Source of the DNA: Streptomyces sp. M92
Lineage (GTDB): Bacteria > Actinomycetota > Actinomycetes > Streptomycetales > Streptomycetaceae
Assembly (NCBI RefSeq): GCF_028473745.1
Contig: NZ_CP101137.1
Span: 2,356,001 to 2,420,000, forward strand
Direction: 5' to 3'
Length of the DNA stretch: 64,000 nucleotides
Position numbers and translations under genes: made by a program. The notes below the pieces were generated by a model. The model had not been told where the DNA came from. It worked only from the letters and a program-made list of their open reading frames with translations, and ran no database searches. Within the stretch, counting starts at the first letter, position 1. Each line of letters opens with the position of its first letter. Of the stretch, positions 1 to 6,991 are shown piece after piece.

Positions 1-4
1 CTGA

Positions 5-1432
5 GTGGGCCCGTCCCCGCTCGGGCGCCGGCCCCGGCTGCTGTCGCTGCGGACGACGTTCGCGGTGTCCTTCGCGACGGTCACCGCCGTGGTCACCGTC
101 CTCGTCGGGGTGCTCTCGTACAACGCGGCGGCCCGGCTGGTGCGGGTGGACCAGGAGACCGTCTTCGCGCAGGTCGTGCAGGACCTGCGGGCCGAGGTGC
201 GCCAGCGGCGGATGTCGCCCGGCGACTTCGCCTCCTCCGCGCCGGGCCACGAGATCGTGCGCCCGGCCCGCACCGACGTGCAGGTCCTCGGGCCGGACGG
301 TGAGATCTCCGACCCGGCCGGTCCCCGGTTGCCGGTGACCGACGCCGACCGGCGCACCGCGCACGCCGCCGTGGCCGGGCGGACGGTCGAGCACGAGGAC
401 GTCGGGGTCGGCGACGACGTCTTCCGGGTCGCGACGGTGTCCCTGGGCGGCGGCCGGGGCGCGGTGCAGGTGGCGCAGGAGTTCAGCGACACCGAGGAGC
501 TGCTGCGGGCGCTGCAGCGCCGGACGCTGCTGCTGATGGCGGCGGTGGTGACGGCCGCCGGGCTGTTCGGCTGGTGGCTGGCGCGGCGCATCACCCGGCG
601 GCTGGTGCTCCTGACCTCCGCCGCCGAGGACGTCGCCCGCACCCGCCGGCTGGGTGTCCAGGTGCCGGTGACCGGCCCGGACGAGGTGGGGCGCCTGGGC
701 CGCGCCATCGACCTGATGCTGGTCCGCCTCGCCCAGTCGGAGGAGGACCAGCGGCGGCTGGTCCAGGACGCGGGGCACGAGCTGCGGACGCCGCTGACCT
801 CGCTGCGGACCAACATCTCGCTGCTGCGCCGGATCGACGAGCTCCCGCCGCAGGCGCGCCGGGAACTGGTCGCCGACCTCGGCCAGGAGGCCCGTGAGCT
901 GACCGACCTGGTCAACGAGCTGGTCGAGCTGGCGGCCGGGCAGTCCGCCGGGGAGCCCCCGCAGCGGGTCGACCTGGCGCGGGTCGCGCGGGACGTGGCG
1001 AGTCTGGCGCGGCGCCGTACGGGGCGGGACATCGGGGTGAGCGTCCGTGGGGAGACGGTGACGGAGGGGCGGCCCGCCATGCTGACGCGGGCGCTGTCCA
1101 ACCTGGTGGAGAACGCCGCGAAGTTCGACCCGGGCGGCACCGGGCCCATCGAGGTCGCGGTCGCCGGGCCGGCTCTGGAGGGCCCGATCAGGGTGGAGGT
1201 CCGCGACCGCGGTCCGGGCATCGCCGAGGCCGACCTGACCCGGGTCTTCGACCGTTTCTACCGCGCCGCCGACGCCCGCTCCCGGGCCGGTTCCGGCCTC
1301 GGCCTGTCGATCGTGCGGGAGGTGGCGCTGGCGCACGGTGGAGCGACGTTCGCCTTCCGGCGGGACGGGGGCGGGTCGGTGATCGGCTTCACGGTGGGCG
1401 GGGGGCCCGTGGCGGGCGGGGACGGGGACTGA
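5..1432 (+). CDS. Two-component sensor histidine kinase
   Basis: A 475-residue membrane sensor kinase of the HAMP/HisKA/HATPase type. A first membrane segment lies at about residues 17-38, an extracytoplasmic sensing region follows to about 170, and a second membrane segment lies at about 173-193. Next come a HAMP linker, the phospho-acceptor box around His258 (GHELRTPL), an N box (NLVENAAKF) and G boxes (DRGPGI, GSGLGLSIV). An in-frame TGA directly precedes the GTG start, so the gene cannot begin earlier. A partner response regulator is probably just left of the window. The signal is unknown; neighbouring copper genes make envelope or metal stress a guess only. The architecture is not that of KdpD, despite the kdp operon downstream. 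Confidence 0.93.
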   Translation: MGPSPLGRRPRLLSLRTTFAVSFATVTAVVTVLVGVLSYNAAARLVRVDQETVFAQVVQDLRAEVRQRRMSPGDFASSAPGHEIVRPARTDVQVLGPDGEISDPAGPRLPVTDADRRTAHAAVAGRTVEHEDVGVGDDVFRVATVSLGGGRGAVQVAQEFSDTEELLRALQRRTLLLMAAVVTAAGLFGWWLARRITRRLVLLTSAAEDVARTRRLGVQVPVTGPDEVGRLGRAIDLMLVRLAQSEEDQRRLVQDAGHELRTPLTSLRTNISLLRRIDELPPQARRELVADLGQEARELTDLVNELVELAAGQSAGEPPQRVDLARVARDVASLARRRTGRDIGVSVRGETVTEGRPAMLTRALSNLVENAAKFDPGGTGPIEVAVAGPALEGPIRVEVRDRGPGIAEADLTRVFDRFYRAADARSRAGSGLGLSIVREVALAHGGATFAFRRDGGGSVIGFTVGGGPVAGGDGD

Positions 1433-1473
1433 GGACGGCGAGTGCGTTGTCGTCGCCCGTGCGGCTTTCGCGC

Positions 1474-1490
1474 ATACCCCCACGGGGTAT
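1474..1490. promoter_or_regulatory. CsoR-type copper operator 1
   Basis: A perfect 17-bp palindrome, ATACCCC-CAC-GGGGTAT, upstream of the copZ-like gene. The A/T-flanked C4/G4 dyad is the recognised shape of CsoR operators in actinomycetes. No csoR gene lies in the window, so the regulator is inferred. Confidence 0.75.
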
Positions 1491-1511
1491 AGATTGACCG
1501 AGCGAGCTCGC

Positions 1512-1528
1512 GTACCCCCACGGGGTAC
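1512..1528. promoter_or_regulatory. CsoR-type copper operator 2
   Basis: A second perfect palindrome, GTACCCC-CAC-GGGGTAC, centred 38 bp downstream of the first and about 55 bp before the copZ start. The repeated spacing in one promoter suggests cooperative repressor binding. Confidence 0.7.
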
Positions 1529-1582
1529 CCAGGGTCTCGGGCTGGCCCGGGTGTCCCCACCGATCACTCCCAGGAGGAAGAA

Positions 1583-1870
1583 ATGTCCTGCTGCACCCCT
1601 GACGGCAGCTGCTCCACCACCGCCGCCACCGACACCACCGCGGCGGTCGCCGAGGGTGTCACCACGGTCTACGCCGTCTCCGGCATGACCTGCGGACACT
1701 GCGAGGCCACGCTCGACCGGGAGATCGGCGTCCTGGACGGCGTACGGGCGGTCGAGGTCGACCGCGAGGCCGGCCGGGTCTTGGTCACCACCGAGGGGGA
1801 GCCCGACGACGCGCTCCTGGCGAAGGTCGTCGACGAGGCGGGCTACGAGCTCACCGGCCGCGCCGCCTGA
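1583..1870 (+). CDS. copZ: Heavy-metal-associated (CopZ-like) copper chaperone
   Basis: A 95-residue cytosolic protein with one HMA domain. The metal site GMTCGHC is at residues 34-40 (Cys37 and Cys40), followed by the usual ferredoxin-like babbab pattern to the end. The N-terminal 25 residues add extra cysteines (Cys3, Cys4, Cys10) and a Thr/Ala-rich linker that minimal CopZ proteins lack; they may be further Cu(I) ligands. An AGGAGG Shine-Dalgarno sits just before the ATG. Two CsoR-type operators lie in the promoter. The expected role is to carry Cu(I) to a P1B ATPase, which is not in this window. Confidence 0.9.
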   Translation: MSCCTPDGSCSTTAATDTTAAVAEGVTTVYAVSGMTCGHCEATLDREIGVLDGVRAVEVDREAGRVLVTTEGEPDDALLAKVVDEAGYELTGRAA

Positions 1871-1885
1871 GGATCCCCGTACGAC

Positions 1886-1921
1886 GCCGGGCGGCCCCCG
1901 ATGCTCCGGGGGCCGCCCGGC
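1886..1921. terminator. Bidirectional hairpin terminator
   Basis: A perfect 15-bp GC stem (GCCGGGCGGCCCCCG and its complement) with a 6-nt ATGCTC loop, between the convergent copZ and DUF4396 genes. There is no T-run, as is usual for Streptomyces hairpin terminators. Confidence 0.85.
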
Positions 1922-1954
1922 GGCACGTTCGGACAGGCGGTCGCGAAGGTGCCG

Positions 1955-2410
1955 TCAGTGGTAGGCGTGGACCACGGCGTGGCCCTTGCCGCGGCCGATC
2001 ATCCACTTGTTGACCGGTGTGGTGACCAGGAACGCCACGGCGAAACCGCCGAGCAGCGCGTACCAGAACAGTCCGTCCGACAGGTGCGCGTCCATCGCCC
2101 CCGGCGTCAGCGCGATGATGGCGTTGTCGACCAGTTCCATCACCGCGATGGACACGGTGTCGGCGGCCAGCGCCACCTTCACCGCGGCCTTCAGGGACAC
2201 CCCCGCGCGCACCACCGCGAAGAGGGTGAACGAGTAGCCGAAGACGAAGGCGAGGCCGATCGCCAGCGCCATCGTCGGCACGTTGCCCCACAGCAGGGCG
2301 GTGCCGATGACCATGCCGAGGATCTCGCCGATGGCGCACCCGGTGAGGCAGTGCAGGGTCGCCCGCACCGCCATCGCCCAGGTCGCGCCGTGCGCGTGCT
2401 GATGCTCCAT
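1955..2410 (-). CDS. DUF4396 domain integral membrane protein
   Basis: A 151-residue protein matching the DUF4396 family by its overall pattern: a short His-containing N-terminus (MEHQHAHG), then about four hydrophobic helices, including a segment with HCLTGCAIGE and one with the motif ELVDNAIIALTPGAM. It ends in a His-containing tail (HAVVHAYH). Members occur with copper and heavy-metal genes. The promoter carries a CsoR-type palindrome 67 bp upstream, so copper-induced expression is likely. Its molecular function is not established. The terminal His residues and the conserved Cys in helix 1 could bind metal, but that is inference. Confidence 0.85.
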   Translation of the reverse strand: MEHQHAHGATWAMAVRATLHCLTGCAIGEILGMVIGTALLWGNVPTMALAIGLAFVFGYSFTLFAVVRAGVSLKAAVKVALAADTVSIAVMELVDNAIIALTPGAMDAHLSDGLFWYALLGGFAVAFLVTTPVNKWMIGRGKGHAVVHAYH

Positions 2411-2476
2411 GACGTGTCAACCCCAATCGACGTCCCGACCGTGGGGGTCCGGGTGGGCCCCACGGTCGGGAACCAT

Positions 2477-2493
2477 ATACCCCCATGGGGTAT
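2477..2493. promoter_or_regulatory. CsoR-type copper operator 3
   Basis: A perfect palindrome, ATACCCC-CAT-GGGGTAT, in the promoter of the leftward DUF4396 gene. It is nearly identical to operators 1 and 2, tying this gene and copZ into one copper regulon. Confidence 0.75.
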
Positions 2494-2543
2494 TCCGGTA
2501 CCTGTTTTGAGTACCCCGGTGGCGACGGACGCCCGCCGGTGGA

Positions 2544-3203
2544 TCAGCCCTTGCCGAGGAGCCGGTTCATGCGCTCGATCTCGGCACTCTGGGATGTGAT
2601 GATCTCGTCGGCCATCTTCCTGGCCGGGGCGAACGAGCCGTCGGCCTGCTCGGTCTTCGCCATCGTGAGCGCGCCCTCGTGGTGCTTGACCATCAGCTCC
2701 AGGAAGGCGGTGTCGAACGCCTCGCCCGAGGCGTCCGCGAGCCCGCTCATCTCCTGGTCCGTCATCATGCCGTCCATGGCGCCCGCGCCGTGCCCGGAGT
2801 GGTCCATCGCGGCGCCCTCCGCGGGCACCTCCTCGCCCCACGCGGTGAGCCAGCCGGAGAGCGTCCTGATCTCCGGGTCCTGGGCCTTCTTGATCTCCGT
2901 GGCCAGCTTCTCGACCTCGGGCGACGCCGCCCGTCCGGGCGCGAGGCCGGCCATCTCGACGGCCTGGCGGTGGTGGGGGATCATCCCCTTCGCGAACGCC
3001 ACGTCGGCGGCGTTGTGCTTGCCCTGCGAGGACGGTGCGGAGGCGGACGCGGACGCGGAGGCCGTCGCGTTGTGGCCGCCGTGTCCGGCGGAGCCGCCGG
3101 TGTCGCCGTCGTCGGCCCCGCCGCAGGCGGCCAGGGCGAGTGCCGCCGCTCCGGCGGCGATCACGGCGGCGGTACGGCGTACGAGGGAACGCTTGTGCTT
3201 CAT
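2544..3203 (-). CDS. DUF305 domain lipoprotein
   Basis: A 219-residue exported lipoprotein. The signal peptide ends in a lipobox with Cys27 (LALAACGG), then a Gly/Ser/Ala/His-rich linker. A DUF305 domain follows, with the paired His motifs GMIPHHRQAVEMA and LMVKHHEGALTMA typical of the family. The family is four-helical and ferritin-like and often encoded with copper resistance genes; copper binding at the envelope is the usual suggestion. The start is the ATG before MKHKRSLVRR, which begins the signal peptide; the open frame upstream of it has no signal peptide and overlaps another gene. It may share a transcript with the DUF6153 gene upstream. Confidence 0.9.
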   Translation of the reverse strand: MKHKRSLVRRTAAVIAAGAAALALAACGGADDGDTGGSAGHGGHNATASASASASAPSSQGKHNAADVAFAKGMIPHHRQAVEMAGLAPGRAASPEVEKLATEIKKAQDPEIRTLSGWLTAWGEEVPAEGAAMDHSGHGAGAMDGMMTDQEMSGLADASGEAFDTAFLELMVKHHEGALTMAKTEQADGSFAPARKMADEIITSQSAEIERMNRLLGKG

Positions 3204-3289
3204 GCTGGGTGCAACTCCTTCACGCGCGCCTGCTCGCGGCGCGCGTTCGAGTGGATGTGCCTGGTGGATGCGAGGGCGTGCGGGCCGCT

Positions 3290-3790
3290 CTATATCCGCA
3301 GGAGTTGCAGTTCGGAGAGGTCGGGCGGGCCCCGTCCGTCCTGGGGCGCTCCCGGGGCCGTCACGGCTGGGGAGGCGGCGGCGGGCGCGTCGGCCGTGCC
3401 GCCGGTCAGGGGCGGCGGCGTGTAGGCGGAGGCGGTCCCGGCGGCCGCACACGTGCCGTCGGCGTGATCGACGTGTCCCGATCCGCCGGCCGAGTGTCCG
3501 CAGGCCCGGTCCGCGAGGGCCGCGGCGCCGTCCGCGTGAGCCGCCACGGCGTCCGTGTGGGCCGTCACGGCGTCCGTGTGGGCCGTCGCCATGGCTTCCG
3601 TGTGGGCCGCCGCCATGGCTTCCGCGTGGTGGGCACCGGACGACGTGCCGGTGCCGGCGTGCGCCGTCGGCACCCCGGGAGCCAGGCCGTGCATGCCGAG
3701 CAGCCCGGCCAGTACCGCAGTCACCAGCAGCGTGAACAGCCGCCCGGCCGGGCGGATGATCGACGGGGTGCTCCTGGTCACGCACGTCAT
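3290..3790 (-). CDS. DUF6153 family His-rich secreted or membrane protein
   Basis: A 166-residue protein with one N-terminal hydrophobic segment (LFTLLVTAVLAGLLGMHGLAP). A His/Ala/Thr-rich stretch follows, built of near-repeats of the form AHTDAV, then a short segment with spaced Cys and His residues (CGHSAG...HVDHADGTC), and a conserved tail PPDLSELQLLRI. This pattern fits DUF6153. His and Cys clustering plus the adjacent DUF305 gene suggest binding of copper or another metal outside the cytoplasm. It is 86 bp upstream of the DUF305 gene on the same strand and probably cotranscribed with it. No enzymatic motif is seen. Confidence 0.75.
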   Translation of the reverse strand: MTCVTRSTPSIIRPAGRLFTLLVTAVLAGLLGMHGLAPGVPTAHAGTGTSSGAHHAEAMAAAHTEAMATAHTDAVTAHTDAVAAHADGAAALADRACGHSAGGSGHVDHADGTCAAAGTASAYTPPPLTGGTADAPAAASPAVTAPGAPQDGRGPPDLSELQLLRI

Positions 3791-3895
3791 GCTACGGGTT
3801 GGGGCGGGAGCGGACGCGGCGGCCTCGCGCGGGGGAGCGGGGAGCGGCGTTCCCCGTCCGGCGCCGGAAGTTCACTGCCGAGTCACCGGGCTCAT

Positions 3896-3912
3896 ATATC
3901 GTCTGCCGATAT
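3896..3912. promoter_or_regulatory. ATATCG-N5-CGATAT dyad, putative PadR operator
   Basis: An inverted repeat, ATATCG-TCTGC-CGATAT, about 100 bp before the permease start. The same half-site (CGATAT) forms the palindrome in the promoter of the nearby PadR gene. Regulation of the permease by that PadR protein is inferred from this match. Confidence 0.5.
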
Positions 3913-3924
3913 CGAAAACCGTAA

Positions 3925-3966
3925 GCCGTGTGCCGTGTGCCGTGTGCCGTGTGCCGCGTGCCGCGA
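3925..3966. repeat. Heptanucleotide tandem repeat (GCCGTGT)
   Basis: Six consecutive 7-bp units: four identical GCCGTGT copies, then GCCGCGT and GCCGCGA. They lie between the dyad and the permease start. The perfect core could be prone to slipped-strand copy-number change. Confidence 0.85.
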
Positions 3967-4012
3967 GCCACGTGGCCGGGCCGCGCGGCGTGAGACGGAA
4001 CGGAGTGGGCTG

Positions 4013-5290
4013 ATGGGCGAGTCTTCGACCGCCGCGGCGGGGACGCCGGACGAGCTGCGGCGGCGGCTGGGCGTGCCCGACGCCGTGACGATCGGGCTGG
4101 GCTCGATGATCGGCGCGGGGATCTTCGCGGCGCTCGCCCCGGCCGCCCGCGCCGCCGGCTCCGGGCTCCTGCTGGGGCTCGCGGTGGCCGCCGTGGTGGC
4201 GTACTGCAACGCCACCTCGTCCGCCCGGCTCGCCGCCCGATACCCCGCCTCCGGCGGCACCTACGTCTACGGCCGGGAGCGGCTCGGCGACTTCTGGGGC
4301 CACCTCGCCGGCTGGGCCTTCGTCGTCGGCAAGACCGCCTCCTGCGCGGCCATGGCCCTGACCGTGGGCGCGTACGTCTGGCCCGGTCAGGCGCACGCCG
4401 TCGCCGTCGCCGCGGTGGTGGCGCTGACCGCCGTGAACTACGCCGGGGTGCAGAAGTCGGCGTGGCTGACCCGGGTGATCGTCGCCGTGGTCCTGGCGGT
4501 GCTGGCCGCGGTGGTGATCGCCTCCTTCGGCTCCGGCGCGGCGGACGCCGCCCGCTGGGACGTCGGGGGCGACGCCGACGTGCGCGGGGTGCTCCAGGCC
4601 GCGGGCCTGCTGTTCTTCGCGTTCGCCGGATACGCGCGCATCGCCACCCTGGGCGAGGAGGTCCGCGACCCGGCCCGCACCATCCCCCGCGCCGTTCCGC
4701 TCGCCCTGGGCATCGCGCTCGCCGTGTACGTCCTCGTGGCGCTCGCCGTCCTGTCGGTGCTCGGCCCCGAGGGGCTGGCCGAGGCCACCGCGCCGCTGTC
4801 GGACGCGGTACGGGCCGCGGGCGCCGACTGGCTGTCGCCGGTGGTCCGGGCCGGGGCGGCGGTGGCCGCGCTCGGCTCGCTGCTGGCGCTGATCCTCGGC
4901 GTCTCCCGCACCACCCTGGCCATGGCCCGCGACCGGCACCTGCCGCACGGCCTGGCCGCCGTCCACCCGCGGTTCAAGGTGCCGCACCGCGCCGAACTGC
5001 TCGTGGGCGCCGTGGTGGCCGTGCTCGCCGCGACGGCTGACCTGCGCGGCGCGATCGGCTTCTCCTCGTTCGCGGTCCTGGTGTACTACGCCGTGGCCAA
5101 CGCCTCCGCCTGGACGCTGCCCCCCGAGGAGGGGCGCCCGCCGCGCCTGGTCCCGGCGGCCGGGTTCGCGGGCTGCCTGCTGCTGGCGTTCACCCTGCCG
5201 GTCTCCTCCGTGATCTCGGGGGCGGCCGTGCTCGCCGTCGGCGTCATCGCGTACGGCGTCCGCCGGGCACTCGCCGCCCGCGGCGCGTAG
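4013..5290 (+). CDS. APC superfamily amino acid permease
   Basis: A 425-residue polytopic membrane protein with about 12 hydrophobic segments. The family signature is at the start of helix 1 (GLGSMIGAGIFAAL), with the Pro/Gly-rich unwound segment following. The second conserved region is ARYPASGGTYVYGRERLG, and the helix 6-7 region contains FFAFAGYARIATLGEEVRDPARTIPRA. This is the APC/CAT type of amino-acid or polyamine transporter; the substrate cannot be read from the sequence. The ATG at 4013 was chosen because the family N-terminus begins here; upstream frame translates the tandem repeat and the antisense DUF genes. It faces a convergent PadR gene 6 bp away. Confidence 0.9.
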   Translation: MGESSTAAAGTPDELRRRLGVPDAVTIGLGSMIGAGIFAALAPAARAAGSGLLLGLAVAAVVAYCNATSSARLAARYPASGGTYVYGRERLGDFWGHLAGWAFVVGKTASCAAMALTVGAYVWPGQAHAVAVAAVVALTAVNYAGVQKSAWLTRVIVAVVLAVLAAVVIASFGSGAADAARWDVGGDADVRGVLQAAGLLFFAFAGYARIATLGEEVRDPARTIPRAVPLALGIALAVYVLVALAVLSVLGPEGLAEATAPLSDAVRAAGADWLSPVVRAGAAVAALGSLLALILGVSRTTLAMARDRHLPHGLAAVHPRFKVPHRAELLVGAVVAVLAATADLRGAIGFSSFAVLVYYAVANASAWTLPPEEGRPPRLVPAAGFAGCLLLAFTLPVSSVISGAAVLAVGVIAYGVRRALAARGA

Positions 5291-5296
5291 CCGCAG

Positions 5297-5635
5297 TCAC
5301 CTCCCTGGTGAATGATCAGGGCGGTGCCGCTCGTCGCCGAGCACCTCGCGGGCCAGTTCCTCCAGGGCCCTGCGGTCCTCGGCGAGGGCCGCCCGCCCCG
5401 CTTCGGTCGCCCGGTAGACGCGGCGCGTGCGGCCGTCCACCACGCGCTGCTCGGAGGTGAGCAGCCCGTCCGCCTCCAGGCGGTGCAGCGTCGGATAGAG
5501 GGTGCCGGGGCTGATCCGGTACCCGTGCCGGGCCAGCTCCGCGGTCATCCAGGCACCGTGGATCTCCTCCTGGGCCGCGTGGTGCAGGATGTGCAGCCGC
5601 ACCGCGCCCCGCTGGAACTCCCGCACCCGGTCCAC
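5297..5635 (-). CDS. PadR family transcriptional regulator
   Basis: A 112-residue winged-helix protein. The N-terminal half has the PadR pattern (HILHHAAQEEIHGAWMTAEL, then ISPGTLYPTLHRLEADGLL). The wing follows (VVDGRTRRVYRATEAGRAAL), and a short C-terminal dimerisation helix ends the protein. It is about the usual length for the small PadR subgroup. A perfect CCGATATCGG palindrome lies just upstream, fitting autorepression. The related dyad before the convergent permease suggests one regulator for both transcripts. No ligand can be predicted. Confidence 0.9.
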   Translation of the reverse strand: MDRVREFQRGAVRLHILHHAAQEEIHGAWMTAELARHGYRISPGTLYPTLHRLEADGLLTSEQRVVDGRTRRVYRATEAGRAALAEDRRALEELAREVLGDERHRPDHSPGR

Positions 5636-5652
5636 CTCCGACAGTGACGCAA

Positions 5653-5662
5653 CCGATATCGG
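5653..5662. promoter_or_regulatory. CCGATATCGG palindrome, putative PadR autoregulatory site
   Basis: A perfect 10-bp palindrome 17 bp upstream of the PadR start, containing the same CGATAT half-site as the dyad before the permease gene. Confidence 0.5.
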
Positions 5663-5713
5663 CCGTCGAGTCTACGAGGCCCGGACGGTCCGGCACGGGA
5701 GTCCGGCGGCACT

Positions 5714-5779
5714 CGGGTGGACCCGGGCTGGACTCCGGGTGGACTCGGGCTGGACTCCGGCGGAACTCGGGCGGGACCC
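5714..5779. repeat. 22-bp imperfect tandem repeat, three copies
   Basis: Three adjacent 22-bp units of the form CGGGTGGAC(C/T)CGGGCTGGACTC. Copies one and two differ at one position and the third is more diverged. Each unit is itself two related 10-12 bp halves. The array lies between the PadR promoter and the candidate fluoride riboswitch. No function is evident. Confidence 0.8.
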
Positions 5780-5838
5780 GTGCAGGCCCGCTGGGCTACC
5801 CTGGGCGGCAGCGGCCTGCCCCGTCCGGGTGGTCGCGC

Positions 5839-5898
5839 GGCGGTGGGGCTCGCCGTACCCGAACCGCGGCACCTTCGCCGCCAACAGTCCCTACTGGT
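5839..5898 (+). promoter_or_regulatory. Candidate fluoride (crcB) riboswitch
   Basis: The stretch follows the crcB RNA motif closely: GGTGGGGCTCGCC, a short linker, GAACCGC, a hairpin, then a CAACAGTCCCTAC tail. Possible pairings are GGG 5846-5848 with CCC 5889-5891, and GCGG 5866-5869 with CCGC 5878-5881. It sits about 50 bp before two crcB fluoride-exporter genes, the expected place. The tail departs from the commonest consensus (ACAGT where GATGA is usual), so a covariance-model search is needed. Confidence 0.65.
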
Positions 5899-5948
5899 GA
5901 CCAGGACCGTCCGCATGCCCGGACGGCCGCACGAGTAGGAGACCCGCG

Positions 5949-6455
5949 TTGCGGAACACCCCGCGCAAGCCACCGCCGGTGGACGCCCCCGAGGGCCGCG
6001 AGCCCATCGACTGCGACGTCGACCTGTCGGTCCCCGCCCAGCGGCGCGAGCTCGCCGAGGGACAGGCGCCCGTCCTCCTGGCGGTCGCGGCCGGCGGTGC
6101 CCTGGGCGCCGCGGCCCGCTACGGCGCCTCGCTGCTGTGGCGCACGGAGCCCGGCGCCTTCCCCTGGACCACCCTGCTGGTCAACGCGGCCGGCTGCGCG
6201 GTGATCGGAGTCTTCATGGTGCTCGTCACCGACGTGTGGTCCGCGCACCGCCTGCTGCGCCCGTTCTTCGGCACCGGCGTCCTGGGCGGCTTCACCACCT
6301 TCTCCACCTACGCCGTCGACATCCAGCGCCTGCTCCGGGGCGGCGACCCCGGCACCGCCCTCGCCTACCTCGCCACCACCGTGTCGGCCGCCCTCGCCGG
6401 CGTCTGGTGCGCCGCGAGCCTCACCCGACGCGCGATCTCCGGGAGGCGCAAGTGA
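5949..6455 (+). CDS. crcB: Fluoride channel CrcB/Fluc, first subunit
   Basis: A 168-residue membrane protein of the Fluc family, which exports fluoride as a dual-topology dimer. Visible signatures are [11 protein letters not shown] in helix 1, [16 protein letters not shown] in helix 2, and [17 protein letters not shown], holding the family's G-x-x-TTFST break and Phe/Ser/Thr residues. It has about 45 extra N-terminal residues (Pro-rich and acidic) compared with minimal Fluc. The TTG start follows a GGAG site by about eight bases; a GTG at about 5981 is an alternative. It overlaps the second crcB by 4 bp, so the two are translationally coupled and probably form a heterodimer. Confidence 0.93.
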   Translation: MRNTPRKPPPVDAPEGREPIDCDVDLSVPAQRRELAEGQAPVLLAVAAGGALGAAARYGASLLWRTEPGAFPWTTLLVNAAGCAVIGVFMVLVTDVWSAHRLLRPFFGTGVLGGFTTFSTYAVDIQRLLRGGDPGTALAYLATTVSAALAGVWCAASLTRRAISGRRK

Positions 6456-6826
6456 ACTGGCTGCTCGTCGTGACCGGTGCCATGGTCGGTGCGCCCCTGC
6501 GGTACCTGACCGACCGCGCGGTCCAGGCCCGGCACGGCACCCCCTTCCCCTTCGGCACTTTCACCGTCAACGTCGTCGGCTGCCTGGTCCTCGGCACGCT
6601 CACCGGAGCGGCCGCCCACGGCGCGGCCTCCGACTCGGTGCGCCTGCTGGCCGGCACCGGGTTCTGCGGAGCGCTGACCACCTACTCCACGTTCTCCTAC
6701 GAGACGCTGCGGCTGGCCGAGACCGGCGCGCGGCTCCCGGCCGCCGCCAACGTCGTCGCCGGTGTCGCCGCCGGCCTGGGCGCGGCCTTCCTCGGCGCCG
6801 CGATCGCGGACGGGGTCTGGGGCTGA
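6452..6826 (+). CDS. crcB: Fluoride channel CrcB/Fluc, second subunit
   Basis: A 124-residue Fluc protein of normal minimal length with four membrane helices. Motifs are [11 protein letters not shown] in helix 1, [18 protein letters not shown] in helix 2 and [18 protein letters not shown] in helix 3. The GTG start overlaps the TGA of the first crcB (GTGA). Paired unequal crcB genes in Gram-positive bacteria usually encode heterodimeric channels with opposite fixed topology. Expression is probably controlled by the riboswitch-like element upstream of the first gene. Confidence 0.93.
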   Translation: MNWLLVVTGAMVGAPLRYLTDRAVQARHGTPFPFGTFTVNVVGCLVLGTLTGAAAHGAASDSVRLLAGTGFCGALTTYSTFSYETLRLAETGARLPAAANVVAGVAAGLGAAFLGAAIADGVWG

Positions 6827-6863
6827 CCGGAGCACGGGAGCCCGCACATCGCGCGTTCACCGG

Positions 6864-6920
6864 CGCCGTAAGAGATGCATCAAAGGCGCTCGGGCCGCCG
6901 TAAGGAAGCCATCAACGGCG
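6864..6920. promoter_or_regulatory. 25-bp direct repeat upstream of kdp, putative KdpE sites
   Basis: Two copies, 6864-6888 and 6896-6920, of CGCCGTAAG-N5-CATCAA-N-GGCG, spaced 32 bp start to start (about three helical turns). The constant parts are identical and only the N positions differ. Tandem direct repeats on one helix face are typical of OmpR-type response regulators. KdpE is the obvious candidate but is not encoded in the window. Confidence 0.6.
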
Positions 6921-6991
6921 GCCGAATCGGGTCGGACCGGGGTTCTCATCTCGTTGTCAGACTCCCGTTCGAACCTCACTAGGAGCTCGCG

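Noticed and set aside
5..1432. Sensor kinase as KdpD of the kdp operon
   Set aside because: It has the HAMP sensor layout with two helices and lacks the KdpD N-terminal domain and four-helix region; it is also 5.5 kb away beyond unrelated genes.
3925..3966. Tandem heptamers as a CRISPR array
   Set aside because: Units are 7 bp with no spacers. No CRISPR-like repeat/spacer pattern or cas gene exists in the window.
3035..4012. A long N-terminal extension of the permease
   Set aside because: It would run antisense through the DUF305 and DUF6153 genes and translate the heptanucleotide repeat; the family starts at 4013.
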